The translations under genes were made by a program, and so were the position numbers. From positions 8,527-72,526 of the forward strand of contig CAZIOS010000012.1 in assembly GCA_964540905.1 (NCBI GenBank): 64,000 bases of DNA, in the 5' to 3' direction. Shown piece by piece: positions 56,181 to 64,000 of the stretch. The DNA is from VAYN01 sp964540905. Lineage in GTDB: Bacteria > Actinomycetota > Thermoleophilia > Solirubrobacterales > 70-9. A model generated the notes under the pieces. That model had not been told where the DNA came from. It did no database searches and saw only the letters and a list, made by a program, of their open reading frames with translations. Numbering within the stretch: position 1 is the stretch's first letter; every line of letters begins with the position of its first letter.

Positions 56181-56912
56181 CTATCCGCCCAGCGCCGCGA
56201 TCCCCTCGGCCACGGTGAAGCGCCGCTCGTAGAGGGCGCGGCCGACGATCGCGCCCTCGAGGTTGGGATCGGATTTGCCGGCGCGGGCGAGCGCCTGCAG
56301 GTCGGAGAGGTCGCCGACGCCGCCGGAGGCGATCAGCTGCGCGGGGGTCGCCGCGGCGATGCGCGCCAGCTCGGCCAGCGCCGGGCCCGCCATCGTCCCG
56401 TCGACGTCGATCTCGGTGCAGAGAAAGCGGGCGGCGCCGCGCTCTCCCAGCTCCGCCACCGTCGCGGCCGCGTCCCGGCCGGTCGCCTCGGTCCAGCCGG
56501 CCAGCGAGACCTCGCCGCCGCGGGCGTCGACCGAGACGACGACGCGCTCGCCGTGGTGGGCGAGGGCCGCATCGAGGAACTCGGGGTCGCGCAGGGCCGC
56601 GGTGCCGATCACCACCCGCTCCGCCCCGGCGGCGAGGACGGCGGCCACCGCGGCCTCGTCGCGCAGACCGCCGCCGACCTGGATCGGGCACTCGACCGCA
56701 GTGGCGATCCGCCGCACCGCCTCGAGGTTGCGCGGCTCCCCGGCCCTGGCGCCGTCGAGATCGACCACGTGCAGGAACTCGGCCCCTTCGCCGGCCCAGC
56801 GCCTCGCCGCGTCGACCGGGTCGGCGTCGTAGGCCGTCTCGCGCTCGTAGTCGCCCTGCAGCAGCCGCACCGCCTGGCCGCCGCGGATGTCGATCGCCGG
56901 ATAGAGGATCAC
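56181..56912 (-). CDS. hisA: Phosphoribosylformimino-AICAR ribotide isomerase
   Basis: The 243-residue TIM barrel shows YPAIDIRGGQAVRLLQGDY (catalytic Asp8) at the start, LHVVDLDGARAG, IQVGGGLRD, VVIGTAAL and TEIDVDGTMAG (second Asp), IASGGVGD. It isomerises ProFAR to PRFAR. Start GTG 56912 is 15 nt after hisH. It ends the hisZ-to-hisA run, and structured repeats follow. A dual HisA/TrpF (PriA) role, common in actinobacteria, cannot be excluded from sequence alone. Confidence 0.94.
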   Translation of the reverse strand: MILYPAIDIRGGQAVRLLQGDYERETAYDADPVDAARRWAGEGAEFLHVVDLDGARAGEPRNLEAVRRIATAVECPIQVGGGLRDEAAVAAVLAAGAERVVIGTAALRDPEFLDAALAHHGERVVVSVDARGGEVSLAGWTEATGRDAAATVAELGERGAARFLCTEIDVDGTMAGPALAELARIAAATPAQLIASGGVGDLSDLQALARAGKSDPNLEGAIVGRALYERRFTVAEGIAALGG

Positions 56913-56927
56913 GCCGCGCCCCCCGGC

Positions 56928-57554
56928 TCAGGCCGGGACCGAAGCGCAGACCCCGGCGAAGTTGGCGAGCAGCCGCAGGCCGGCGGCGCTCGACTTCTCC
57001 GGGTGGAACTGGACGCCGAAGACGTTGTCGCGCTCGGCCGCGCAGGCGAAGCGGGTGCCGTACTCGGCGCTGCCGAGCAGCTCCTCGCGGCCCGCGGCCG
57101 GAGCGAAGGAGTGGACGAAGTAGAACGGCGTCTCCGAGGCGATCCCCTCGCTCAGGCGCGAGTCCCGCTCCCAGCGCACCGGCGCCCAGCCGATGTGCGG
57201 GACCTTGAGCCCGCCGGCGTCGAGGCCGCCGACGCTGCCGGCGAAGAGGCCGAGGCCCTCGGCGCCGCCAAGCTCAGTGCTGAACTCGAACAGCAGCTGC
57301 AGGCCGAGGCAGATGCCGAGGATCGGCACCCCGGCGCCGCGGCGGCGCTCGATCGCGCCGTCGAGGCCGAGCTCGCGGATCCGCGCCATCGCCCGCGGGA
57401 AGGCGCCGACCCCGGGCAGGACCAGGCCGTCGGCCGCTTCCAGCTCGGCGACGTCGTTGCTGATCGCCGCCGTGACCCCGACGTGCTCGAGCGCCTTCTC
57501 GACCGAGCGCAGGTTGCCCATCCCGTAATCGACTATCGCGATCCGCGTGCTCAC
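56928..57554 (-). CDS. hisH: Imidazole glycerol phosphate synthase, glutaminase subunit
   Basis: The 208-residue class I glutamine amidotransferase has VDYGMGNLRSVEKAL at the start, LPGVGAFP, the nucleophile GICLGLQLLFE near residue 82 and the His-Glu pair FGVQFHPEKS near residue 185. It feeds ammonia to HisF. The ATG overlaps the hisB stop by 4 bp, so they are coupled. hisF itself is 1.3 kb away. Confidence 0.96.
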   Translation of the reverse strand: MSTRIAIVDYGMGNLRSVEKALEHVGVTAAISNDVAELEAADGLVLPGVGAFPRAMARIRELGLDGAIERRRGAGVPILGICLGLQLLFEFSTELGGAEGLGLFAGSVGGLDAGGLKVPHIGWAPVRWERDSRLSEGIASETPFYFVHSFAPAAGREELLGSAEYGTRFACAAERDNVFGVQFHPEKSSAAGLRLLANFAGVCASVPA

Positions 57555-58141
57555 TGGCTCAGCGTCCCCTTGGTCGAGGGCACGCCGCTCTCCTCCGGGT
57601 CGATCGAGACGGCGACGCGCAGGGCGCGGGCGAAGGCCTTGAAGGCGGCCTCGATCATGTGGTGGGCGTTGCTGCCGTAGCGGACCGAGACGTGCAGGGT
57701 CAGCTTGGCGCTGTTGGCGACGGCGCGGAAGAACTCCTCCGCCAGCTCGGTGTCAAAGCCGGCGATCGAGGTCGTCGGCAGCTCCGCGTCGAAGACGCAG
57801 AGCGGGCGGCCGGAGACGTCGATCGCGCACTCGGCCAGCGACTCGTCCATCGGCACCACGGCGGCGCCGTAGCGGCGGATCCCGGCGCGGTCGCCGAGCG
57901 CCTCGCCGAGCGCCTGCCCGAGGACGATGCCGACGTCCTCGACCGTGTGGTGGGCGCCGGTCTCGAGGTCGCCATTGGCCTGCACCCGCAAGCCCAGCCG
58001 CCCGTGGCGGGCGAGCAGGTCGAGCATGTGGTCGAGGAAGCCGACCCCGGTGGCGTTGCCGTACTCGCCGCCGTCGAGGTCGATCGCCAGCTTCACCTCG
58101 GTCTCGCCGGTCCGGCGCTCTCTCTCCGCGCTCCTGCTCAT
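57551..58141 (-). CDS. hisB: Imidazoleglycerol-phosphate dehydratase
   Basis: The 196-residue monofunctional HisB has the manganese-binding histidine motifs GFLDHMLDLLARHG near residue 35, GAHHTVEDVGIVLGQAL near residue 62 and SNAHHMIEAAFKAFARAL near residue 157. No HisN phosphatase domain is fused, as usual in actinobacteria. It removes water from IGP. The start overlaps the hisD stop by 4 bp. Confidence 0.96.
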   Translation of the reverse strand: MSRSAERERRTGETEVKLAIDLDGGEYGNATGVGFLDHMLDLLARHGRLGLRVQANGDLETGAHHTVEDVGIVLGQALGEALGDRAGIRRYGAAVVPMDESLAECAIDVSGRPLCVFDAELPTTSIAGFDTELAEEFFRAVANSAKLTLHVSVRYGSNAHHMIEAAFKAFARALRVAVSIDPEESGVPSTKGTLSQ

Positions 58142-59400
58142 CGCCTAATCATCGCTGACTCGGCGTGGACGGGGAAGCCCTCGGCGCGGGCGAGGGCGTC
58201 GACCCGCGGCGCCAGCGCCGCCGCCGCCGCGGCCGGGATCTCGACTGTGGAGATGCGGCGACGGAAGGCGGCGGGGCCCAGCGGCCCCGAGAAGCGCCCG
58301 GCGCCACCGGTCGGCAGCACGTGGTTGGAGCCGGCGACGTAGTCGCCGAAGGCGGTGGCGCCGTAGCGACCGGCGAAGACGCAGCCGGCGGTGCGGATGC
58401 GGCCGGCGAGCAGCGAGGCGTCCTCGTCGAAGAGCTGCAGGTGCTCGGGCGCGAAGGCGTTGGCGAGGTCGGCGGCGGCCTCGAGGTCGGGCACCGCGAC
58501 CAGGGCCAGCGGCGCCTCGGCGACGCTCGGCCGGGTTGCCGCGGCGCGCTCGGTTGCCGCGGCGATCGCCTCCAGCACGTGCTCCTCGACCCCGGCGACG
58601 AGCAGCGGGCCATCGGCGCCGTGCTCGGCCTGGGCGCAGAGGTCGAGCGCCGCCCACTCCGGGTCGGTGTCATGGCCGACGATCGCCATCAGCTCCGAGG
58701 GGCCGGCGAGGGAGTCGATCCCGACCAGCCCGGAGACCGCCCGCTTCGCCTCCCGCACCCAGGCGTTGCCGGGGCCGGCGATGACGTCGACGGGGTCGAT
58801 CGACTCGGTCCCGTGGGCGAGCGCGAAGATCGCCTGGGCGCCGCCGATAGCGTAGATCTCCCCGATCCCGCAGAGGGCGGCCGCCGCCAGCACCAGCGGC
58901 TGCGGGTTGCCGTCGGGACCGGGCGGGGAGGCGAGGGCGATCCGCTCGACCCCGGCGACCTGGGCCGGGATCGCGCACATCAGGACGCTGGAGGGATAGG
59001 CGGCGCGTCCGCCGGGCGCGTAGATGCCGGCGGCGCCGACCGCGACCTCGCGCAGCTTCACCCGCTGGCCCTGCGGCAGCTCGACCTCGCGCTCGGGGGC
59101 GAGCTGGGCCGCGGCGACAGTGCGGATGTTGGCGGCGGCGAGCTCGAATGCCTCGCGCAGCGCCGGCCCGAGCTCGGCGAGCGCCGCCTCGGCCCGGGAC
59201 GGGTCGACCCGCAGGGACTCGGGAGCGCTGGCGGTCGCGTCGAAGCGGGCGGTCAGCCGCAGCACCGCGGCGTCGCCCCCCTCGACCACCTCGCGCTCGA
59301 TCGGCGCCACCTCGACCGCCGGCGCCGAGTCCGCGGCCCAGGCGCGGATCGCCGTCGCCGTCGCCGTCGCTCCCTCCCACTCGAAGCGACGCGCCTTCAC
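58138..59400 (-). CDS. hisD: Histidinol dehydrogenase
   Basis: The 420-residue enzyme performs the last two oxidations to histidine. Family marks are GIYAPGGRAAYPSSVLM near residue 120, GGAQAIFALAHGTESI near residue 185, VIAGPGNAWV, SLAGPSELM near residue 238 and LCAQAEHGADGP (zinc ligands) near residue 262, then FAPEHLQL. The GTG at 59400 overlaps the hisG stop by 4 bp. A longer upstream frame would overlap hisG further and is unlikely. Confidence 0.96.
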   Translation of the reverse strand: MKARRFEWEGATATATAIRAWAADSAPAVEVAPIEREVVEGGDAAVLRLTARFDATASAPESLRVDPSRAEAALAELGPALREAFELAAANIRTVAAAQLAPEREVELPQGQRVKLREVAVGAAGIYAPGGRAAYPSSVLMCAIPAQVAGVERIALASPPGPDGNPQPLVLAAAALCGIGEIYAIGGAQAIFALAHGTESIDPVDVIAGPGNAWVREAKRAVSGLVGIDSLAGPSELMAIVGHDTDPEWAALDLCAQAEHGADGPLLVAGVEEHVLEAIAAATERAAATRPSVAEAPLALVAVPDLEAAADLANAFAPEHLQLFDEDASLLAGRIRTAGCVFAGRYGATAFGDYVAGSNHVLPTGGAGRFSGPLGPAAFRRRISTVEIPAAAAAALAPRVDALARAEGFPVHAESAMIRR

Positions 59401-60077
59401 CGGCTCGCCGCCGCTCGCAGCTTCGCGGTCAGCGCGTCGACCTCGGCGGCGCGCAGCTTGTGGGCCACCCGGTTGGCGACGAAGCGGGCGGTGCACTCGA
59501 GGATCTCCTCGCGCACCTCGAGGTTGTTCTCTTCCAGCGTTCGCCCGGTCGCGACCAGGTCGACGATGCCGTCGGCGAGGCCGATCAGCGGCGCCAGCTC
59601 GACCGAGCCCTTGACCTCGATCAGTTCCAGCTGGCGCCCGGTGGCCTCGAAGTGGCGCTCGGCGATCCGCGGGTACTTGGTCGCGATCCGCATCATCCCC
59701 AGCCGCCGCTGCGACTCGCCCAGGCTGGCGTCGCCGCGGCGCCCGGCCAGCACCATACGGCAGCGGCCGAAGCCGAGGTCGAGCAGCTCGTAGACCATCC
59801 GGTCGGCCTGCTCCAGCAGCACGTCCTTGCCGGTGATGCCGACGTCGGCGGCGCCGGCCTCGACGTAGGTGGGCACGTCGGAGGGGCGCATCGTCACCAG
59901 CGTCATCCCCTCCGTCTCGAAGATCAGGGAGCGCGAGTCGCCGCGCGCCGCGCCGGTGTCGACGCCGATCGCGTCGAGCATGTCGAGCGTCTCGCCGAAC
60001 AGCGCCCCGCGCGGCACCGCCAGCTTCAGCGGCCCCTCGGCCTTCGCCCGGCGCGGACCGGCGACCTCGAAGCTCAT
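59397..60077 (-). CDS. hisG: ATP phosphoribosyltransferase, short form (catalytic subunit)
   Basis: The 226-residue protein is the short HisG, which lacks the C-terminal regulatory domain and needs HisZ. It shows LKLAVPRGALFGET near residue 18, RPSDVPTYVEAGAADVGITGKDVL, IATKYPRIAERHF near residue 132 and the PRPP loop DLVATGRTLEENNL near residue 170. hisZ directly upstream overlaps by 4 bp, which confirms the two-subunit type. It starts histidine synthesis and is feedback regulated through HisZ. Confidence 0.96.
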   Translation of the reverse strand: MSFEVAGPRRAKAEGPLKLAVPRGALFGETLDMLDAIGVDTGAARGDSRSLIFETEGMTLVTMRPSDVPTYVEAGAADVGITGKDVLLEQADRMVYELLDLGFGRCRMVLAGRRGDASLGESQRRLGMMRIATKYPRIAERHFEATGRQLELIEVKGSVELAPLIGLADGIVDLVATGRTLEENNLEVREEILECTARFVANRVAHKLRAAEVDALTAKLRAAASR

Positions 60078-61066
60078 CGCGACTCCCCCCGTCGCGACTC
60101 CTCCATCTGGGCGACGTGGACCCGCTCCAGGTAGAGCGCGAATCCGGCCGCCGGCAGGTCGGGGCCGAAGCGGGCGAGCAGGCCGTCGTAGCGGCCGCCG
60201 CCGCCGAGCACGTAGCCGAGCGCCGGGTCGTAGACCTCGAGGATGGCGCCGCTGTAGTAGCCGAGGTCGCGCAGCAGCCCGAGGTCGATCTGGACGCGCT
60301 CGGCGACGCCGCGCGCCTCCAGCGCCTCGTAGGTCTCCTGCAGCCGCGCCGTCGCCCGCTCGACCGCGCCGCCGCCGAGGCCGCGGGCGCGCTCGAGCAC
60401 GTCCTTGCCGCCGCGCAGCTGCGAGAGCGCGACGCAGGTGGCGCACTGCTCCTCGCCGATCCCCTCGATCGCCGAGAGCTCCGCCTCCAGCCCGACCAGG
60501 TCGTGGGTTGCCAGCCGCGCCAGCACCGACTCGCGCGCCTCGCCCTCGACCCCGAGCTCGGTCAGAAGCTGGCGGAAGAGGTCGGAGTCGCCGAGGCCGA
60601 TCACGGCCCGTTGCAGGCCGGCGGCGTCGAGCGCCGCCTCCAGCACCTCGATGATCTCGGCGGTGCCGTCGGGGGCCGGCGCCCCGATCAGCTCGACCCC
60701 GGCCTGGACGAACTCGCGCATCTGGCCGCGCTGCGGGCGCACGGCGCGGTAGGCGCTGGCGAGATAGCAGAGGCGCAGCGGCGGCTCGGCGCCGGCGAAG
60801 CGGCTGGCGGCGAGGCGGGCGATCGGCACCGTCATGTCGGAGCGCAGCGCCAGCAGCTCGCCGCTCTCGTCGAAGAAGCGGTAGGCGCCGGCGGCGGCGC
60901 GGCTGTCGCCGCGCGAGAGCACCTCGTCGTACTCGATCGCCGGCGTCGCCACCTCGCCGTAGCCGTGCTCCTCGAAGACCTCGATCAGGGCGCGGTTGAG
61001 CCGCCGCAGCTCCCGCATCTCCTCGGGGAGAACGTCTCTGGTGCCCGGTGGAATTGGATGAATCAT
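60074..61066 (-). CDS. hisZ: ATP phosphoribosyltransferase regulatory subunit
   Basis: The 330-residue protein is a HisRS paralogue: PPGTRDVLPEEMRELRRLN at the start, RSDMTVPIARLAASRF (class II motif 2 region) near residue 74, CYLASAYRAVRPQRGQMREFVQAGVE near residue 100 and the remnant motif GGGGRYDGLLARFG near residue 296. It lacks the anticodon-binding domain, as expected for HisZ. It is first in the his operon. TAAGGT (61074-61079) lies 7 nt before the ATG. Confidence 0.94.
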   Translation of the reverse strand: MIHPIPPGTRDVLPEEMRELRRLNRALIEVFEEHGYGEVATPAIEYDEVLSRGDSRAAAGAYRFFDESGELLALRSDMTVPIARLAASRFAGAEPPLRLCYLASAYRAVRPQRGQMREFVQAGVELIGAPAPDGTAEIIEVLEAALDAAGLQRAVIGLGDSDLFRQLLTELGVEGEARESVLARLATHDLVGLEAELSAIEGIGEEQCATCVALSQLRGGKDVLERARGLGGGAVERATARLQETYEALEARGVAERVQIDLGLLRDLGYYSGAILEVYDPALGYVLGGGGRYDGLLARFGPDLPAAGFALYLERVHVAQMEESRRGESR

Positions 61067-61073
61067 CCGGCGG

Positions 61074-61079
61074 ACCTTA
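61074..61079 (-). promoter_or_regulatory. -10 box of the hisZGDBHA operon
   Basis: Minus-strand TAAGGT lies 7 nt before the hisZ ATG in the 36-bp gap after murA. With no leader room, attenuation by a leader peptide is not possible here, so control would be at the promoter or by HisZ feedback. Confidence 0.5.
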
Positions 61080-61102
61080 CGGGAGCGACGGCAAAAGCCC
61101 TG

Positions 61103-62398
61103 CTAAGCAGGGACCTCGGCCGAAACCCGCTCGATCTGGGCGCCGAGCCCGCGCAGGCGCTCGTCGATCTGCTCGTAGCCACGGTCGATCTGGTGGATGT
61201 CGCCGATCTCCGAGCGGCCCTCGGCGGCCAGGGCGGCGATGAGGATCGCCATCCCGGCGCGGATGTCGGGGCTGGCCGCGCGCTCGCCGTGAAGCCGGCT
61301 CGGACCGCTGACGATCGCCCGGTGGGGATCGCAGAGCGTGATCCGAGCGCCCATCGCGACCAGCTTGTCGACGAAGAAGAGGCGGTTCTCGAACATCTTC
61401 TCGAAGATCAGGATCTCGCCCCGCGCCTGCGTCGCCAGCGCCAGCGCGATCGAGGTCAGGTCGGCCGGGAAGGCGGGCCAGGGGCCGTCCTCGATCTTCG
61501 GGATCGCGTCGCCGAGGTCGGCTTCGATCTCCAGCTCCTGGTGCGGCGGCACCAGCACGTCGGTGCCCTCGACCTCCGAGCGCAGGCCGAGGCGGCGGAA
61601 CTGGCGCCGCACCATCCTCAGGTCGCCGGGCTCGACGTCGCGGATCCGCAGCTCCCCCCCGGTCGCCGCGGCGAGCGCCATGAAGCTGCCGACCTCGATG
61701 TGGTCGGGGGAGATCCGGTGCTCGGCGCCGCCGAGGCGGTCGCGGCCGTTGACGGTCATCACGTTGGAGCCGATGCCGTCGACCCGGGCGCCCATCCTGG
61801 TCAGCAGCCGCGCCAAGTCCTGGACGTGCGGCTCCGAAGCGGCGTTGGCGATCACCGTCGCGCCAGGGGTCAGCGCCGCCGCCATCAGCGCGTTCTCGGT
61901 CCCCATCACCGAGGGCTCGTCCATGAAGATCTCGCAGGCGCAGAGGCCGCCGGGCGCGGTCAGCTCGATCCAGCGGTCGCCGTCGACGCGGGCGCCGAGG
62001 TCCTTGAAGGCGTCGAGGTGGGCGTCGAGGCGGCGGCGGCCGATGAAGTCGCCACCGGGTGGAGGCATCCGCGCCTCGCCGAAGCGCGCCAGCAACGGCC
62101 CCGCCAGCAGGAAGGAGGCGCGGATCCGATTCGAGAGACCCTCGTCGACGGCGCCGCTGGCGACGCCGCGGGCGCAGAGGCGGACGCTGTTGTCGGCGAC
62201 CCACTCGACCTCGACCCCGAGCTGCTCGAGCAGCGCGATCTGGGCCTCGGTGTCGCGGATTCGCGGCACCCGGTGCAGCAGCAGTTCCTCCTCGGTCAGC
62301 AGGCAGGCGGCGAGGATCGGCAGCGCCGCGTTCTTGTTGCCGGCGACGGTGAGCTCGCCGGAGAGCGGCGCCCCGCCCGTGATCACGAATTTCTCCAT
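61103..62398 (-). CDS. murA: UDP-N-acetylglucosamine 1-carboxyvinyltransferase with Asp at the fosfomycin-target position
   Basis: The 431-residue enolpyruvyl transferase begins PLSGELTVAGNKNAALPI (catalytic Lys) and has RASFLLAGPLLARFG, PPPGGDFIGRRRLDAH near residues 112-127, EVGSFMALAA and a late RGYEQIDERLRGLGA. It makes the first committed peptidoglycan precursor. The residue that is Cys115 in E. coli is Asp117 here (GAC, codon 62048-62050). The Asp form is active in mycobacteria, Chlamydia and others and gives intrinsic fosfomycin resistance. A TACCCT box (62409-62414) lies 10 nt before the ATG. Confidence 0.94.
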   Translation of the reverse strand: MEKFVITGGAPLSGELTVAGNKNAALPILAACLLTEEELLLHRVPRIRDTEAQIALLEQLGVEVEWVADNSVRLCARGVASGAVDEGLSNRIRASFLLAGPLLARFGEARMPPPGGDFIGRRRLDAHLDAFKDLGARVDGDRWIELTAPGGLCACEIFMDEPSVMGTENALMAAALTPGATVIANAASEPHVQDLARLLTRMGARVDGIGSNVMTVNGRDRLGGAEHRISPDHIEVGSFMALAAATGGELRIRDVEPGDLRMVRRQFRRLGLRSEVEGTDVLVPPHQELEIEADLGDAIPKIEDGPWPAFPADLTSIALALATQARGEILIFEKMFENRLFFVDKLVAMGARITLCDPHRAIVSGPSRLHGERAASPDIRAGMAILIAALAAEGRSEIGDIHQIDRGYEQIDERLRGLGAQIERVSAEVPA

Positions 62399-62517
62399 CG
62401 GCCCGGCTAGGGTAACGACCGCCCCGCGGGGAGACGGCGGTGAGCGCCGGCGACCGCGCCCGCCGCGCGGTTGCCAATCCTCCGCCGACGCCCTAGGATT
62501 CCCGCAGCGAGGCGGTC

Positions 62518-62550
62518 CGGAGCGTGGCGCCAAGCCACAGCGAAGCTCCG
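62518..62550. terminator. Hairpin between rRNA operon and murA
   Basis: CGGAGC pairs with GCTCCG and, inside, GTGGC with GCCAC around a 5-nt loop, with a bulge. It lies in the 650-bp non-coding stretch between the 5S gene and murA. Confidence 0.4.
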
Positions 62551-62581
62551 TCAACACGCCTCACACCGCGCTTCTGGGGTT

Positions 62582-62614
62582 CGCAGCGCCACTGGTCCGG
62601 CCAGTAGCGCTGCG
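62582..62614. terminator. Strong hairpin between rRNA operon and murA
   Basis: Arms CGCAGCGCCACTGG and CCAGTAGCGCTGCG pair over 14 positions with one mismatch around a 5-nt loop. It is one of three stacked hairpins downstream of the leftward rRNA operon and may block read-through into murA. Confidence 0.45.
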
Positions 62615-62701
62615 GCATGCCAGAGCCAAATCCAGCCCCTCCCTGCAACTCCCGTTGCAATTCCAGCATGCCGTCCGCCAGCCGGCGTAGCTTACGAACC
62701 C

Positions 62702-62986
62702 ATGTTCGATCCAAAGACATCACTCAGCGGACGGCTCACCGACGCCGTCGACCTCCTGATCGACTTCGCAACCCTCGGCGAGTACGGGCTGGAGCCCGTT
62801 GGGAGAACTCGCCGAGCCTGCGAAGCCGACTGCAGGAGCCGCGGTCCGAAGAGCCTCTACCAGGAAGCACCCCGCGGCCCGCGACGGAGTCAGGCGCGGG
62901 TTCGGGGCGTCCGAGAAGCAAGCGGGAAGACGCCGGCACGTGGCGCCGCGTGGCAGCGCCACGCAAGCCGCGGGTCGGTGGCTTAG
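62702..62986 (+). CDS. Hypothetical small protein, doubtful
   Basis: A 94-residue frame opens MFDPKTSLSGRLTDAV and continues with a plausible helix, but from residue 35 the composition turns to Arg/Ala-rich low complexity typical of a wrong frame. TAGCTT ends 8 nt before the ATG, which fits the local leaderless pattern. A one-base shift near 62797 would give another Ala-rich frame (ELAEPAKPTAGAAV), so this may be the start of a damaged gene. I recognise no family. The rest of 62399-63048 shows only hairpins. Confidence 0.3.
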   Translation: MFDPKTSLSGRLTDAVDLLIDFATLGEYGLEPVGRTRRACEADCRSRGPKSLYQEAPRGPRRSQARVRGVREASGKTPARGAAWQRHASRGSVA

Positions 62987-63009
62987 CGCGCCGCTAATCG
63001 GGCGCATCC

Positions 63010-63036
63010 GGCCCGCGACTTACTCCGTCGCGGGCC
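63010..63036 (-). terminator. Hairpin directly after the 5S rRNA gene
   Basis: GGCCCGCGAC and GTCGCGGGCC pair perfectly over 10 bp around a 7-nt loop, 13 nt beyond the 5S 3' end. It is the probable terminator of the rRNA operon. No T tract follows. Confidence 0.65.
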
Positions 63037-63048
63037 GCACTACAAGAA

Positions 63049-63164
63049 CCGGCGGCGACCTACTCTCCCAGGGGGTTGCCCCCCAAGTACCATCGGCGCT
63101 GAGTGGCTTAACTGCTCTGTTCGGAATGGGAAGAGGTGTCTCCCACTCGCTATGCGCCACCGGA
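63049..63164 (-). rRNA. 5S ribosomal RNA
   Basis: The minus strand reads TCCGGTGGCGCATAGCGAG at the 5' end, then the conserved loop CCCATTCCGAACAGAGCAG, AAGCCACTCAGCGCC and GATGGTACTTGG, and ends GAGAGTAGGTCGCCGCCGG. The two ends pair as helix I. The length of about 116 nt is normal. It follows the 23S gene by about 65 nt. Ends are set by homology and may be off by one to three bases. Confidence 0.95.
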
Positions 63165-63229
63165 AATATTGCGAGACCGCCCCGGTGGAGCTTGAAAACC
63201 GCACAAGGCCGCAAAAGGTAAGTAATAAA

Positions 63230-64000
<771 letters not shown>

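Noticed and set aside
60116..62410. 764-codon plus-strand frame over hisZ and murA
   Set aside because: Shadow of two well-supported minus-strand genes.
62702..63221. Frameshifted longer gene continuing toward the 5S region
   Set aside because: Joining two frames near 62797 gives only Ala/Arg-rich sequence that runs into the 5S gene. There is no independent support, so only a low-confidence short frame is listed.

Overview
This window is very GC-rich and looks chromosomal. It most likely comes from an actinobacterium of the class Thermoleophilia (Solirubrobacterales-like). That placement is an inference from gene content: a MurT/GatD lipid II amidation pair, a single-motif RsiG-like protein beside a GarA-like FHA protein and a MerR regulator, an RskA-type membrane protein, VKOR plus DsbA-like oxidative folding genes, a c-di-AMP (ydaO-type) riboswitch, a wax ester/DGAT acyltransferase and SepF. 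Many genes carry a TANNNT box 6-10 nt before the start codon and no Shine-Dalgarno sequence, which suggests widespread leaderless transcription.

Layout. 1-2.5 kb: 3' end of miaA, a dapF homologue whose two catalytic cysteines are both serine, and a DapL-like aminotransferase. 2.5-9.3 kb: MBL hydrolase, SDR epimerase, hflX, dut, then a MarR/efflux/MBL divergon with a visible operator. 9.4-13.6 kb (minus): murT, a methyltransferase and gatD in one overlapping operon, with a lipid kinase and a second methyltransferase upstream. 13.7-17.5 kb (plus): cyclophilin, peroxiredoxin, alpha/beta hydrolase, VKOR, DsbA-like protein and a small membrane protein. 17.5-23.7 kb: secreted phosphoesterase, methyltransferase, SDR, thiolase, FUSC-like transporter and ccdA. 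23.7-33.9 kb: DUF3800 gene with a structured leader, TupA-like binding protein, dinB, riboswitch-controlled RlpA-like protein, wax ester/DGAT synthase, lipoprotein, nadE, thioesterase and an HTH-RskA fusion.

33.9-37.6 kb (minus): AGPS-like flavoenzyme with SRPBCC partner, then the rsiG-like/garA-like/merR operon. 37.6-48.2 kb (minus): pgsA-like, proS, ispG, rseP-like, dxr, cdsA, uppS, frr, pyrH, tsf and rpsB, the conserved translation/isoprenoid/envelope cluster. 48.3-54.9 kb: rluD-like, lspA, yggT, proC, sepF, yggS, pgeF-like, tRNA nucleotidyltransferase-like, and a polysaccharide deacetylase on the other strand. 54.9-61.1 kb (minus): hisZ-hisG-hisD-hisB-hisH-hisA, then a 550-bp non-coding stretch with two related hairpin elements, then hisF. 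61.1-62.4 kb: murA with Asp at the fosfomycin-target position. 63.05-64 kb (minus): 5S rRNA and the 3' part of 23S rRNA.

Functionally the window is mostly housekeeping: cell-envelope precursor synthesis (dapF/aminotransferase, murA, uppS, cdsA, murT/gatD), extracytoplasmic protein folding, translation and histidine synthesis. The most unusual items are the covarying pair of structured elements in the his cluster, the double Cys-to-Ser DapF, the structured leader of the DUF3800 gene, and long post-stop hairpins without a T tract.
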